The position numbers and the translations under genes are program-made. A stretch of DNA of 6,725 nt, from contig CAMLLF010000228.1 of NCBI GenBank assembly GCA_946480705.1, positions 1-6,725 on the forward strand. The letters run 5' to 3'. Position 1 is the stretch's first letter. Each line of letters begins with the position of its first letter. A model generated the notes under the pieces. That model was given only the letters and a program-made list of their open reading frames with translations, ran no database searches and had not been told where the DNA came from. Origin of the DNA: an uncultured Lysobacteraceae bacterium. Lineage in GTDB: Bacteria > Pseudomonadota > Gammaproteobacteria > Xanthomonadales > Rhodanobacteraceae. Below are positions 1 to 5,201 of this stretch, piece by piece.

Positions 1-2127
1 GGAACCGCCGCGATTCAGGATTGGGAATACACCTACGACAAGCACACGAACGTGACGAGCCGCTGGAACCGTACGAGCGGCTACGACATGAAAGAGGCCT
101 TCACCTACGACAGCCTCGATCGCCTTGGCACGGTCACGTTGGCGCGCTTGAACGGAGCCGCGGTCAACCAGACTCAGACGATGGGCTACGACCAGCTTGG
201 CAACATCAAGACACGAACAGTCGGCAGTGCAACATCGACCTGGACTTACGGCGCAACCGGAACGCAGGGCTGCACGCGCAACGCCGGCCGCCACGCCGTG
301 GCGAGTTTCGACAACAACCGCTACTGCTACGACGCCAACGGCAATCAGATCGAGGCGCGCTACCCCGGAAACCTGACCCGCACGATCGTCTATACCGGTT
401 TCGATTTGCCCGAGACGATAACGACAAACGGTTATCCCGCGAACGCGACGGTGAGTTTCAAGTACGCTCCGGATCGCTCTATGTGGAAGCGCGTCGATGG
501 CGCAGTCGGCACGGATCGCATCTTCTGCAGCGGTTTCCAGTCGGCTGCTTGCGCCGGGGGGACGGGCGGAATTCCGGGCTCCACCACGTATCTCGTCGGC
601 AACCTCGAAATCCGCGTCGAAGGTTCGCTGACGACCACCAAGCGGTATGTCGGCTCGTATCTCGTCGTTACGACGACCAGCTCCGCGCCTACACCGCAAT
701 ACGCGTACCTGTTCCGCGATGCGCTCGGTTCGCTCGATGCGATAGCCGATCAAGCCGGCACCGTTCAGCAGCGTCTGAGCTTCGATGCCTGGGGCAAGCG
801 GCGCTACGCGGAACCGCCCGGCAGCGGATCGCTCTGGAGCCCGTTGCCGAGTGGGACGTCGGCCACCTTCGACGCGAGCCGGACGCGCCAGGGGTATACG
901 GGCCATCAGCAAGTCGATGGCGTCGGACTCGTCCACATGAAGGGGCGCCTCTACGACCCCGAACTTGGGCGCTTCATCCAGGCAGACGATGTGGTCGAGC
1001 CGGACGCGACGCAGGGACTCAACCGCTACAGCTACGTACTCAACAACCCGCTGAGCCTAACGGACCCAACGGGGCATCTGAGCACCCGTCAATGGGTGGC
1101 GATAGCCATTGCGGTCGTTGCGGCCTACTTCGGTCAGTATTATTTCGCGAAAGACATGCTGGCAGCTTCCTTCGCCGTTACCGTGGCGGGCGGCTTCGCA
1201 TCAGCGTATGTCGCAACGGGAAGCTGGCGAGCGGGGTTGTGGGGAGCTTTCGCCGCCGGCGTTTTCTGGGGAATCGGAACGGGGTTCAGCTCGATACGAG
1301 GCGAAGCAGGGACGGGCGTATTCGGGAGTGGTTTTACCAGTGGCCAGTACGTTGCCAAGATTGCCGCTCATGGCTCCGCCGGTGGAGTCCTCGCCGAGTT
1401 GCAAGGCGGCGAATTCGGGCATGGATTTCTGGCCGCGGGCGCCACTCAAGCCGTCGCACCGATGATCGAGTCTCTGCCGCCGGCCGTCCAGTTCGTGACG
1501 AGTGCCGTCGTGGGCGGAACTATTTCAGAAGCAACGGGTGACTCCTTCGCAAACGGCGCGGTTACGTCGGCGTTCCAGTTCCTGTTTAATGGAGCGCTTC
1601 ATGAGGCGGGCGACCCCGCTCAGGAGGCCATTTACAAGGAACTGCAAGCCCGCGGGGTCACGTTCGTGAAACAAGCGCGAATCAAGGTCGTGGTGGCCGG
1701 GGAAGAGATAGTCGCTGTTGCGGATTACATCGCGCGTGATGGCGACAAGATCATCTTTGGGGAGATCAAGGACGGCATGGGGTCAAAGTTGTCCAGGAAC
1801 CAGAAGGCGGTCTACGCGGCAATCGAAAAGGGTGAGGTGCTGATAGTCAATGCCGTAAAAGCAATGCGGCTTGGTTTGACGAATCCTGTGGTTGGCAAGG
1901 GCGTGTCTAAGGTTGTGCTCCACGCACTGGAAGGGAGTCGCGCTGCTGGCCAAGCGACGAGGCTTCTTGGCAAAGGTGTATTTTCGGCCCTTAAGTTCAC
2001 TGCGTCGGCAGCGTTCACAGGCGTTACTCTGTATTTCGAGACGAAGGAGGCGACGCCAATGCAATCGTTGCTCATGGAATGTCCTCAGTGCTATCCATCG
2101 GCGACTTACGATATGGGTAAACAGTGA
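1..2127 (+). CDS. RHS polymorphic toxin, C-terminal part, with PD-(D/E)XK nuclease-like toxin domain (5' partial)
   Basis: The frame is open from base 1, so the N-terminus lies outside the window; 708 codons are visible (numbered from base 1). Codons 1-240 carry YD-type repeats (TYDSLDRLGTV, GYDQLGNIKTR, CYDANGNQIEA). The RHS-associated core follows: YLFRDALGSLDAI (236-248), GRLYDPELGRFIQADD (316-331) and RYSYVLNNPLSLTDPTGH (342-359). In known RHS proteins this core closes a beta-cocoon shell, and cleavage near DPxG frees the toxin. Codons 364-430 are hydrophobic and Gly/Ala-rich, a plausible pretoxin or membrane-insertion segment. The variable tip (about 530-605) has D575, E588-x-K590 (GEIKDG) and Q601, the pattern of a restriction-endonuclease-fold nuclease, so DNA is the likely target (inference). 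About 100 further residues follow, including CPQC near the end. The next gene overlaps the stop codon. The delivery route cannot be judged without the N-terminus. Confidence 0.93.
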   Translation, partial: GTAAIQDWEYTYDKHTNVTSRWNRTSGYDMKEAFTYDSLDRLGTVTLARLNGAAVNQTQTMGYDQLGNIKTRTVGSATSTWTYGATGTQGCTRNAGRHAVASFDNNRYCYDANGNQIEARYPGNLTRTIVYTGFDLPETITTNGYPANATVSFKYAPDRSMWKRVDGAVGTDRIFCSGFQSAACAGGTGGIPGSTTYLVGNLEIRVEGSLTTTKRYVGSYLVVTTTSSAPTPQYAYLFRDALGSLDAIADQAGTVQQRLSFDAWGKRRYAEPPGSGSLWSPLPSGTSATFDASRTRQGYTGHQQVDGVGLVHMKGRLYDPELGRFIQADDVVEPDATQGLNRYSYVLNNPLSLTDPTGHLSTRQWVAIAIAVVAAYFGQYYFAKDMLAASFAVTVAGGFASAYVATGSWRAGLWGAFAAGVFWGIGTGFSSIRGEAGTGVFGSGFTSGQYVAKIAAHGSAGGVLAELQGGEFGHGFLAAGATQAVAPMIESLPPAVQFVTSAVVGGTISEATGDSFANGAVTSAFQFLFNGALHEAGDPAQEAIYKELQARGVTFVKQARIKVVVAGEEIVAVADYIARDGDKIIFGEIKDGMGSKLSRNQKAVYAAIEKGEVLIVNAVKAMRLGLTNPVVGKGVSKVVLHALEGSRAAGQATRLLGKGVFSALKFTASAAFTGVTLYFETKEATPMQSLLMECPQCYPSATYDMGKQ

Positions 2128-2921
2128 TGGCGCTGCGACGCGCAAAAAAGACGAAGTTCTGGGATGGTCAAACTGACCATCCCTTCTTTTCGTTCCTGTC
2201 TGGCAGGATCGACAGCAGCGAGTTCGCGTGGGCGGGTGCTCATTTCGACGCCGAGGTGGGCGTCGCAAACTGGCGTCGCCCGTTGTTCGACGGCTATGAA
2301 CTTGAACTTTCGCTCATGGCTGACGATGCTCGGCTAGCTGCGGGGTACTTCGGGTTCACGCCCAATCTATCTGTGGTTTCCCAGCGCCAGACGCACGTCT
2401 GGAATGAGCTGAGACTCTGGGAATGCATCAATCTGATGCGCCCGAATATTTCCAAAGCTCCATCTGGGCCACTTGCAATCCTCACAACAGGGTTGCGTTG
2501 GCTTCTGCGTGCATGGCACTTACCGCAGGGGGAGGCTTGGCCTGTACCTGCATGGAGCAAGGTGACGAATGGCGACGCTATGGTTTGCGCGAACGAGCTT
2601 GGGGATTTTCTCGACCTGCATCTTCCGCGTTTTCTGGCGTTGACTGCTACGCCCGAAGCGCTTGCTCATACTATGCTCAATCTAGAGACCTTCCCCGGAA
2701 AGTTCGATGGGAACGGTCCGCTCAGTGCGTGTCGAAGTGTATTTTCTGCAGTTCTGCTTCACGATTTGGGGCGGACAGATGAAGCGACGAGGGAGCTAGA
2801 GCTGCAACGGCGACACGATGAGGCTGCCGTTGAGCGGGGTCTTGATGCTCGATACCTGGAAGTCACACGCTGTCAGAATCTTCGGGTGATGCACTGGATG
2901 GAGGGCAGGACGTCGTCATAG
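2127..2921 (+). CDS. putative cognate immunity protein of the RHS toxin
   Basis: This 264-aa protein starts at ATG 2127, whose A is the last base of the toxin TGA. An in-frame GTG at 2124 is an alternative start one codon earlier. The overlap implies translational coupling, and no strong Shine-Dalgarno is seen apart from a weak GGGT inside the toxin gene. There is no signal peptide or membrane segment, so the protein is probably cytoplasmic, as expected for an inhibitor of a nuclease toxin. It is rich in Trp and Leu. Residues about 215-245 (LLHDLGRTDEATRELELQRR) look like a TPR-style helical hairpin, an observation by eye only. I do not recognise the family, and the immunity role rests on position alone. 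GC appears lower than in the RHS core, consistent with toxin-immunity modules being exchanged as cassettes. Confidence 0.85.
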   Translation: MALRRAKKTKFWDGQTDHPFFSFLSGRIDSSEFAWAGAHFDAEVGVANWRRPLFDGYELELSLMADDARLAAGYFGFTPNLSVVSQRQTHVWNELRLWECINLMRPNISKAPSGPLAILTTGLRWLLRAWHLPQGEAWPVPAWSKVTNGDAMVCANELGDFLDLHLPRFLALTATPEALAHTMLNLETFPGKFDGNGPLSACRSVFSAVLLHDLGRTDEATRELELQRRHDEAAVERGLDARYLEVTRCQNLRVMHWMEGRTSS

Positions 2922-3001
2922 AAGTTCGCGAGTGTCGTCGTCGGTGCCAAGGTGGACACTTGCCCCAAGACCGTTGACGCGGTCTGCCGGCGCCTGCACT
3001 C

Positions 3002-3232
3002 ATGAGCACCGAGGCGGCTGTCAACGCAACTGGGCTGGCGGCGCTCGTCGGCGATCAGCTTTTTCCTCCGCCGTACCGGACCGAAGACGGCGATGGTTGG
3101 CTCGCAGTCGACGTGCAAGCGCGGATTCACGGCCAAGTACGCCGTAACGTTGCTGAACGCAAAATCTCCGGTCGTCAGATTCTCAAGTGGGCCGAGTTTC
3201 TAGCAAAATTGATACTGACTTTGATGCGATAG
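3002..3232 (+). CDS. small hypothetical ORF, possibly a remnant of a displaced toxin-immunity module
   Basis: A 76-codon ORF from ATG 3002 to TAG 3230. Its product is mixed in composition and looks protein-like (for example GWLAVDVQARIHGQV and GRQILKWAEFLAKL), unlike the Arg/Pro-rich shadow translations elsewhere in the window. No clear Shine-Dalgarno precedes the ATG. After the immunity stop, the same frame reads 27 more codons (2922-3002) and ends at a TGA that overlaps this ATG as ATGA. Either the two are coupled ORFs or an older gene has been frameshifted. No family is recognised. Regions just behind an RHS immunity gene often hold orphan toxin tips or immunity remnants, so that is the preferred guess. 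Confidence 0.35.
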   Translation: MSTEAAVNATGLAALVGDQLFPPPYRTEDGDGWLAVDVQARIHGQVRRNVAERKISGRQILKWAEFLAKLILTLMR

Positions 3233-3263
3233 GCGACTCAACGAGAAACTTTCAGAGAAGGCG

Positions 3264-3974
3264 CTAAGGTTTGCTGCCATCAGCCTCGACTACAAACCGA
3301 ATACTTCCTCCATTTACCTCTATAACTCGGATGACAGTGTCGCGAAATCGAATGGTCTTCAAGTCCGGCTCGTAGGTAAGATTTTGGCTGAAAGCCGGAC
3401 GCGCGTAGTCATTTAAGGTGTATTCCCTGTAGAGTAGATTGATCGCGTCCTTGGTCTTGCCGCTGTAGATGATTTCGTGGTTCGTGGCGATCGCGTCGGG
3501 GCGCACACGCCTGACGATTTTTCTCTCGAACTGGATTTCGCGCGGTCGGACGGCGATGAAGATATTGGCGCCGGCGCTGATGACCTTGTGCTGACCCTTC
3601 ACATAACCGATGAACAGGTTGTTCTCATCGATCATCAGCCGATAGTCTTTCAGCATCGGGCTCGGGAGTTCCAGCTCGGTGTACACCTTGCCGTTTAACG
3701 ACTCGGCGCCTTTCTTGCGTAACTCGGTTCCGGCGCCAAAGCGTGTGTCCGGCCCTACCGTGAGCTTGAACCAGAAGTCGACCGTCGGCGCATAGATCTC
3801 CTCGTCCCACGAGGACACCATGAACGACTTACTGCGGATCATCGGCTCACCGACGTACGACATCTTCTCTTCGCCGATGACGTAGTTCTTGTCCCCGATC
3901 TCGCGCGTCTGAAAGTCTGCTGCAGTAGCGGCCGAGCTTGCGAGCAAAAGCGTTGCTAAAAGTCGGGTCGACAT
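3264..3974 (-). CDS. exported protein of unknown function
   Basis: A 236-aa protein that begins with a clear Sec signal peptide: Arg at residue 4, hydrophobic LLATLLLASSAA, and a likely signal peptidase I site after ATA (residue 18), leaving mature ADFQTREIGD. There is no lipobox Cys, so the mature protein should be periplasmic or secreted. The body alternates charged and aromatic residues (SSWDEEIYAPTVDFWFKL, YRLMIDENNLFIGYVKG) and looks beta-rich; no family is recognised. The start at 3974 is chosen because AGGGGGAG (3977-3984, minus strand) precedes it and the signal peptide begins there. The reading frame stays open further upstream, but that extension would run through the structured region and antisense to the 92-aa gene. 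It is convergent with the toxin-immunity genes, and no terminator was found in the short gap after its stop. Confidence 0.88.
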   Translation of the reverse strand: MSTRLLATLLLASSAATAADFQTREIGDKNYVIGEEKMSYVGEPMIRSKSFMVSSWDEEIYAPTVDFWFKLTVGPDTRFGAGTELRKKGAESLNGKVYTELELPSPMLKDYRLMIDENNLFIGYVKGQHKVISAGANIFIAVRPREIQFERKIVRRVRPDAIATNHEIIYSGKTKDAINLLYREYTLNDYARPAFSQNLTYEPDLKTIRFRDTVIRVIEVNGGSIRFVVEADGSKP

Positions 3975-4006
3975 TACTCCCCCTGAAGTGTCGAGTACGC
4001 CAGAAA

Positions 4007-4012
4007 AGTATA
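4007..4012 (-). promoter_or_regulatory. putative -10 box for the exported-protein gene
   Basis: The minus strand reads TATACT here, five of six matches to TATAAT, placing a start near 4000 and leaving a leader of about 25 nt that contains the AGGGGGAG ribosome site. No good -35 lies at 17 nt; the nearest candidate is TTGCCG (4033-4038) at a 20-nt spacing. This is a weak call based on position and the -10 match. Confidence 0.35.
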
Positions 4013-4058
4013 GATCACAACTCTGCGGTCGGCGGCAATGCAACGAGCAATCCGTACC

Positions 4059-4087
4059 TTGACGAAGCTCGCAACCCGGTAAACAAT
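4059..4087 (+). promoter_or_regulatory. putative sigma-70-type promoter upstream of the C4-like RNA cassette
   Basis: TTGACG (4059-4064, five of six to TTGACA) is followed after exactly 17 nt by AACAAT (4082-4087, four of six to TATAAT). Transcription would begin near 4095 and run through the hairpin cluster, the C4-like RNA and the two small ORFs. TAAACA at 4080 with a 15-nt spacing is an alternative -10. It lies back to back with the putative minus-strand promoter. The assignment is by consensus match only. Confidence 0.35.
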
Positions 4088-4093
4088 CCGCCT

Positions 4094-4129
4094 GTTGCCA
4101 CCAATTAGGCAACCGGGCTTGGCGGCCCG
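4094..4129. repeat. two adjacent small inverted repeats
   Basis: GTTGCC (4094-4099) is inverted at GGCAAC (4108-4113) around an 8-nt loop. Immediately after, CGGGC (4114-4118) is inverted at GCCCG (4125-4129) around TTGGCG. They stand at the expected 5' end of the proposed + transcript and so could form a folded leader. TTAGGC also occurs twice, at 4105 and 4133. Stems of 5-6 bp are individually weak evidence. Confidence 0.4.
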
Positions 4130-4145
4130 AACTTAGGCGCACACA

Positions 4146-4196
4146 GCGCCGCACCGAACGTCGGCGTTTTTTTACGCCCGAAATTCGGTGCGGCGC
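4146..4196. repeat. 13-bp perfect inverted repeat with a nested hairpin and T7 run
   Basis: GCGCCGCACCGAA (4146-4158) is perfectly inverted at TTCGGTGCGGCGC (4184-4196). Inside the 25-nt loop, GGCGT (4163-4167) pairs with ACGCC (4174-4178), and T7 (4167-4173) overlaps that inner hairpin. An alternative fold on the + strand pairs CCGA (4154-4157) with TCGG (4161-4164) just before the T run, which would look like a weak terminator. The element lies between the putative + promoter and the C4-like RNA, so it may act as an attenuator, or it may be a REP-like palindrome. Confidence 0.6.
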
Positions 4197-4217
4197 GTTC
4201 TGCCGATTTCTGGCGGG

Positions 4218-4287
4218 CGGTGTGCGGGGAGCCGCAAGGCTCGCCGGTCCTAAGCCGGTCCGCCAACCTGCACACCGTTCGCCACCC
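4218..4287 (+). ncRNA. C4-like antisense RNA (phage P1/P7 c4 type)
   Basis: The sequence folds as a three-way junction. The outer stem is CGGTGTGC (4218-4225) with GCACACCG (4270-4277). Hairpin A is GAGCC-GCAA-GGCTC (4229-4242). Hairpin B is CCGG (4244-4247) with CCGG (4255-4258). The closing stem is followed by TTCGCCACCC, with a CCA like the 3' end of an RNase P substrate. Two segments, TGCGGGGAG (4223-4231) and TCGCCACCC (4279-4287), match a split antisense: together they are complementary, with one mismatch, to the contiguous 18 nt at 4302-4319 beside the ribosome site of the downstream ORF. In P1 and P7, C4 RNA is cut from the leader and uses two boxes to block translation of icd-ant. 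The length of about 70-77 nt fits. The identification comes from structure and complementarity recognised by eye; no covariance search was possible. Confidence 0.62.
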
Positions 4288-4301
4288 TCTTTCACCGTTT
4301 C

Positions 4302-4326
4302 GGGTGGCGACTCCACGCAAAGGGAG
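4302..4326 (+). promoter_or_regulatory. proposed antisense target (a'/b'-like boxes) and Shine-Dalgarno of the 32-aa ORF
   Basis: GGGTGGCGA (4302-4310) is the perfect complement of 4279-4287, and CTCCACGCA (4311-4319) is complementary at 8 of 9 positions to 4223-4231. The Shine-Dalgarno AGGGAG (4321-4326) follows one base later, six bases before ATG 4333. Pairing with the C4-like RNA, in cis or in trans, would cover the ribosome landing site. In cis, 4279-4287 and 4302-4310 form a 9-bp hairpin with a 14-nt loop. Confidence 0.55.
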
Positions 4327-4332
4327 TTGTCC

Positions 4333-4431
4333 ATGGATATTCGGTATGCGTTCCGCAGCATCGGCATCAGGTCCGGCTGCTTTGTCCGCATTGGCGGCGT
4401 TGTTCCTTCATCCACGAGGAGCGCGCCATGA
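4333..4431 (+). CDS. 32-aa small ORF, coupled leader of the 92-aa gene
   Basis: ATG 4333 is preceded by AGGGAG at an ideal 6-nt spacing. It encodes a basic 32-residue peptide (MDIRYAFRSIGIRSG... ending SSTRSAP), and its TGA (4429-4431) overlaps the next start codon as ATGA, a classic coupling arrangement. It occupies the position that icd has between c4 and ant in phage P1, but no sequence similarity to Icd is claimed. The peptide may be functional, or it may serve only to let ribosomes reach the next gene. The frame is open upstream to about 4222, but that part overlaps the structured RNA and is not expected to be translated. Confidence 0.55.
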   Translation: MDIRYAFRSIGIRSGCFVRIGGVVPSSTRSAP

Positions 4432-4706
4432 ATCGCCTCGGGTCTTTCTATCCGCTGCGCCGCGATGTCGTGTCGGCCGAGCCGGTGATGTTTGCGTATG
4501 TGCTGGATACGGCCGCGCAACGCGAAGCCTTGCAGGAAGAAATGCTGGACCGCATCGCTGCCATCCAGGCGCTCAGCGAAACGATGGCATCGGCGCAGCT
4601 CGAAGCGCCGGATTCACGCTCGCATGGCGGCATTCTCGAAGCGCTCGCGATTCTGTCGCGCGACGTGCGCGGGTTGATGGAAGCGAGTTTCCATCCGGGG
4701 CCTTGA
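4428..4706 (+). CDS. 92-aa hypothetical protein, end product of the C4-like cassette
   Basis: ATG 4428 has the Shine-Dalgarno GAGGAG (4416-4421) six bases upstream and overlaps the stop of the 32-aa ORF. The product has a short polar N-terminus with FYPLRRD, then a long amphipathic helix (residues about 27-56: AAQREALQEEMLDRIAAIQA), a small loop, and a second helix (about 67-87: GGILEALAILSRDVRGLMEA). This is the layout of a small helical-hairpin, possibly dimeric, protein. There is no signal peptide, membrane segment or cysteine. I recognise no family; its small helical form would suit a protein-binding or regulatory role (inference). An intrinsic terminator begins 10 nt after the stop, so it ends its transcript. 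Confidence 0.82.
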   Translation: MNRLGSFYPLRRDVVSAEPVMFAYVLDTAAQREALQEEMLDRIAAIQALSETMASAQLEAPDSRSHGGILEALAILSRDVRGLMEASFHPGP

Positions 4707-4716
4707 GGCTGTTGCT

Positions 4717-4755
4717 GCCGGAGCGGTGCTTTGCCGCTCCGGCCTTTGTGTTCTT
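4717..4755 (+). terminator. rho-independent terminator after the 92-aa gene
   Basis: GCCGGAGCGG (4717-4726) and CCGCTCCGGC (4734-4743) form a perfect 10-bp GC-rich stem with a 7-nt loop, followed by the T-rich tail CTTTGTGTTCTT. It starts 10 nt after TGA 4704-4706. Confidence 0.85.
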
Positions 4756-5118
4756 GAGCGCGCGGCGCCTGCCGCGCGGACGAAGCGACGAGACCCGCGG
4801 ATACACGGCGCAATGCTCTTCGGTGATTGCGCCCTTCGCCGCTGTCCGCCACACGAAAGCTGTCCTCGCCTATCGCGGGCCACGTTCGCGGTACGCGGTC
4901 AGGCAGCTCGCGCGCATTCCCGCCAGCGAGCGTTCGCGCCAGCGAGTGCGCGATCGAGGTCAAGGCAATGCGATACGTCCCGGTCGTGCGGTCGCCGACG
5001 CGGCCACACGTGACGCGGGATGTGGCGACTGATCGCCGGCAGTGCGCGTTTCGCGCGCCATCCCGCTCGCCCGCGCCACGAAGCCAGGGCCGCCCTGCGC
5101 GGGCGCGGGTTTCTCAAC
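4756..5118. other. GC-rich stretch without a convincing gene
   Basis: Many open frames exist on both strands, but their translations are Arg/Pro/Ala-rich and look like high-GC shadows. No Shine-Dalgarno-supported start with a credible product was found. The most gene-like reading is 57 codons from ATG 4968 to a TAA near 5139, still Arg/Pro-rich. The stretch holds a 10-bp direct repeat CGCCAGCGAG (4921-4930, 4937-4946) and the inverted repeat listed separately at 5068-5105. Confidence 0.5.
5068..5105. repeat. 9-bp inverted repeat, possible weak terminator
   Basis: CGCCCGCGC (5068-5076) is perfectly inverted at GCGCGGGCG (5097-5105). A competing hairpin CAGGG/CCCTG lies at 5085-5097. Only a short T run (GGGTTTCTC) follows on the + strand, so a terminator role is doubtful. 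Confidence 0.4.
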
Positions 5119-5127
5119 TGCTAGACT
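5119..5127 (+). promoter_or_regulatory. possible extended -10 promoter
   Basis: TGCTAGACT matches the extended -10 form TGn followed by a four-of-six -10 hexamer (TAGACT, 5122-5127). No -35 is evident. Its interest is that a strong terminator lies about 50 bases downstream, so transcription from here would give an RNA of roughly 65-70 nt. Confidence 0.2.
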
Positions 5128-5175
5128 CGGCACCGGAATAACTCAGGGGTATTTCCATGCTGTCCACGAACCGTC

Positions 5176-5201
5176 CGCGCCGTGTCGGCGCGTTTTGTTT
5201 T
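5176..5201 (+). terminator. strong orphan rho-independent terminator
   Basis: CGCGCCG (5176-5182) and CGGCGCG (5186-5192) form a perfect 7-bp stem with a TGT loop, followed by TTTTGTTTT (5193-5201). No recognised gene ends just upstream. It lies inside a 41-codon ORF (ATG 5158 to TAG 5283) that has AGGGG (5145-5149) eight bases before its ATG. It is therefore either the end of a small RNA, an attenuator inside a leader, or the end of an unrecognised short gene. Confidence 0.7.

Noticed and set aside
21..1541. A 506-codon open frame on the + strand overlapping the RHS gene
   Set aside because: Its translation is Arg/Ser/Gly-rich with no domains. It is the shifted frame of the RHS gene, whose frame carries clear YD repeats and the RHS core.
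1783..2268. A 161-codon minus-strand ORF across the toxin-immunity junction
   Set aside because: Its product is Arg/Cys-rich and shadow-like. Both + strand genes here have coherent protein sequence and overlap as a coupled pair.
4094..4277. Inverted repeats considered as integron attC sites
   Set aside because: The required paired core sites around a single imperfect stem, and an integrase or cassette array, are not seen. The split complementarity to the ribosome site fits a C4-like RNA better.
4218..4287. The three-way junction considered as a tRNA or tRNA-like gene
   Set aside because: There is no anticodon arm, T-loop GTTCRANNC or standard tRNA dimensions. The CCA-like 3' flank is compatible with an RNase P substrate but not with a tRNA.
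3975..4520. Upstream extension of the minus-strand exported-protein gene to 418 codons
   Set aside because: The extension crosses the C4-like RNA and lies antisense to the 92-aa gene, while a signal peptide and Shine-Dalgarno fix the start at 3974.
4220..5032. A 270-codon + strand ORF
   Set aside because: It starts inside the structured RNA, runs through the 92-aa gene in another frame and through a strong terminator, and its translation is low-complexity Arg/Ala-rich.
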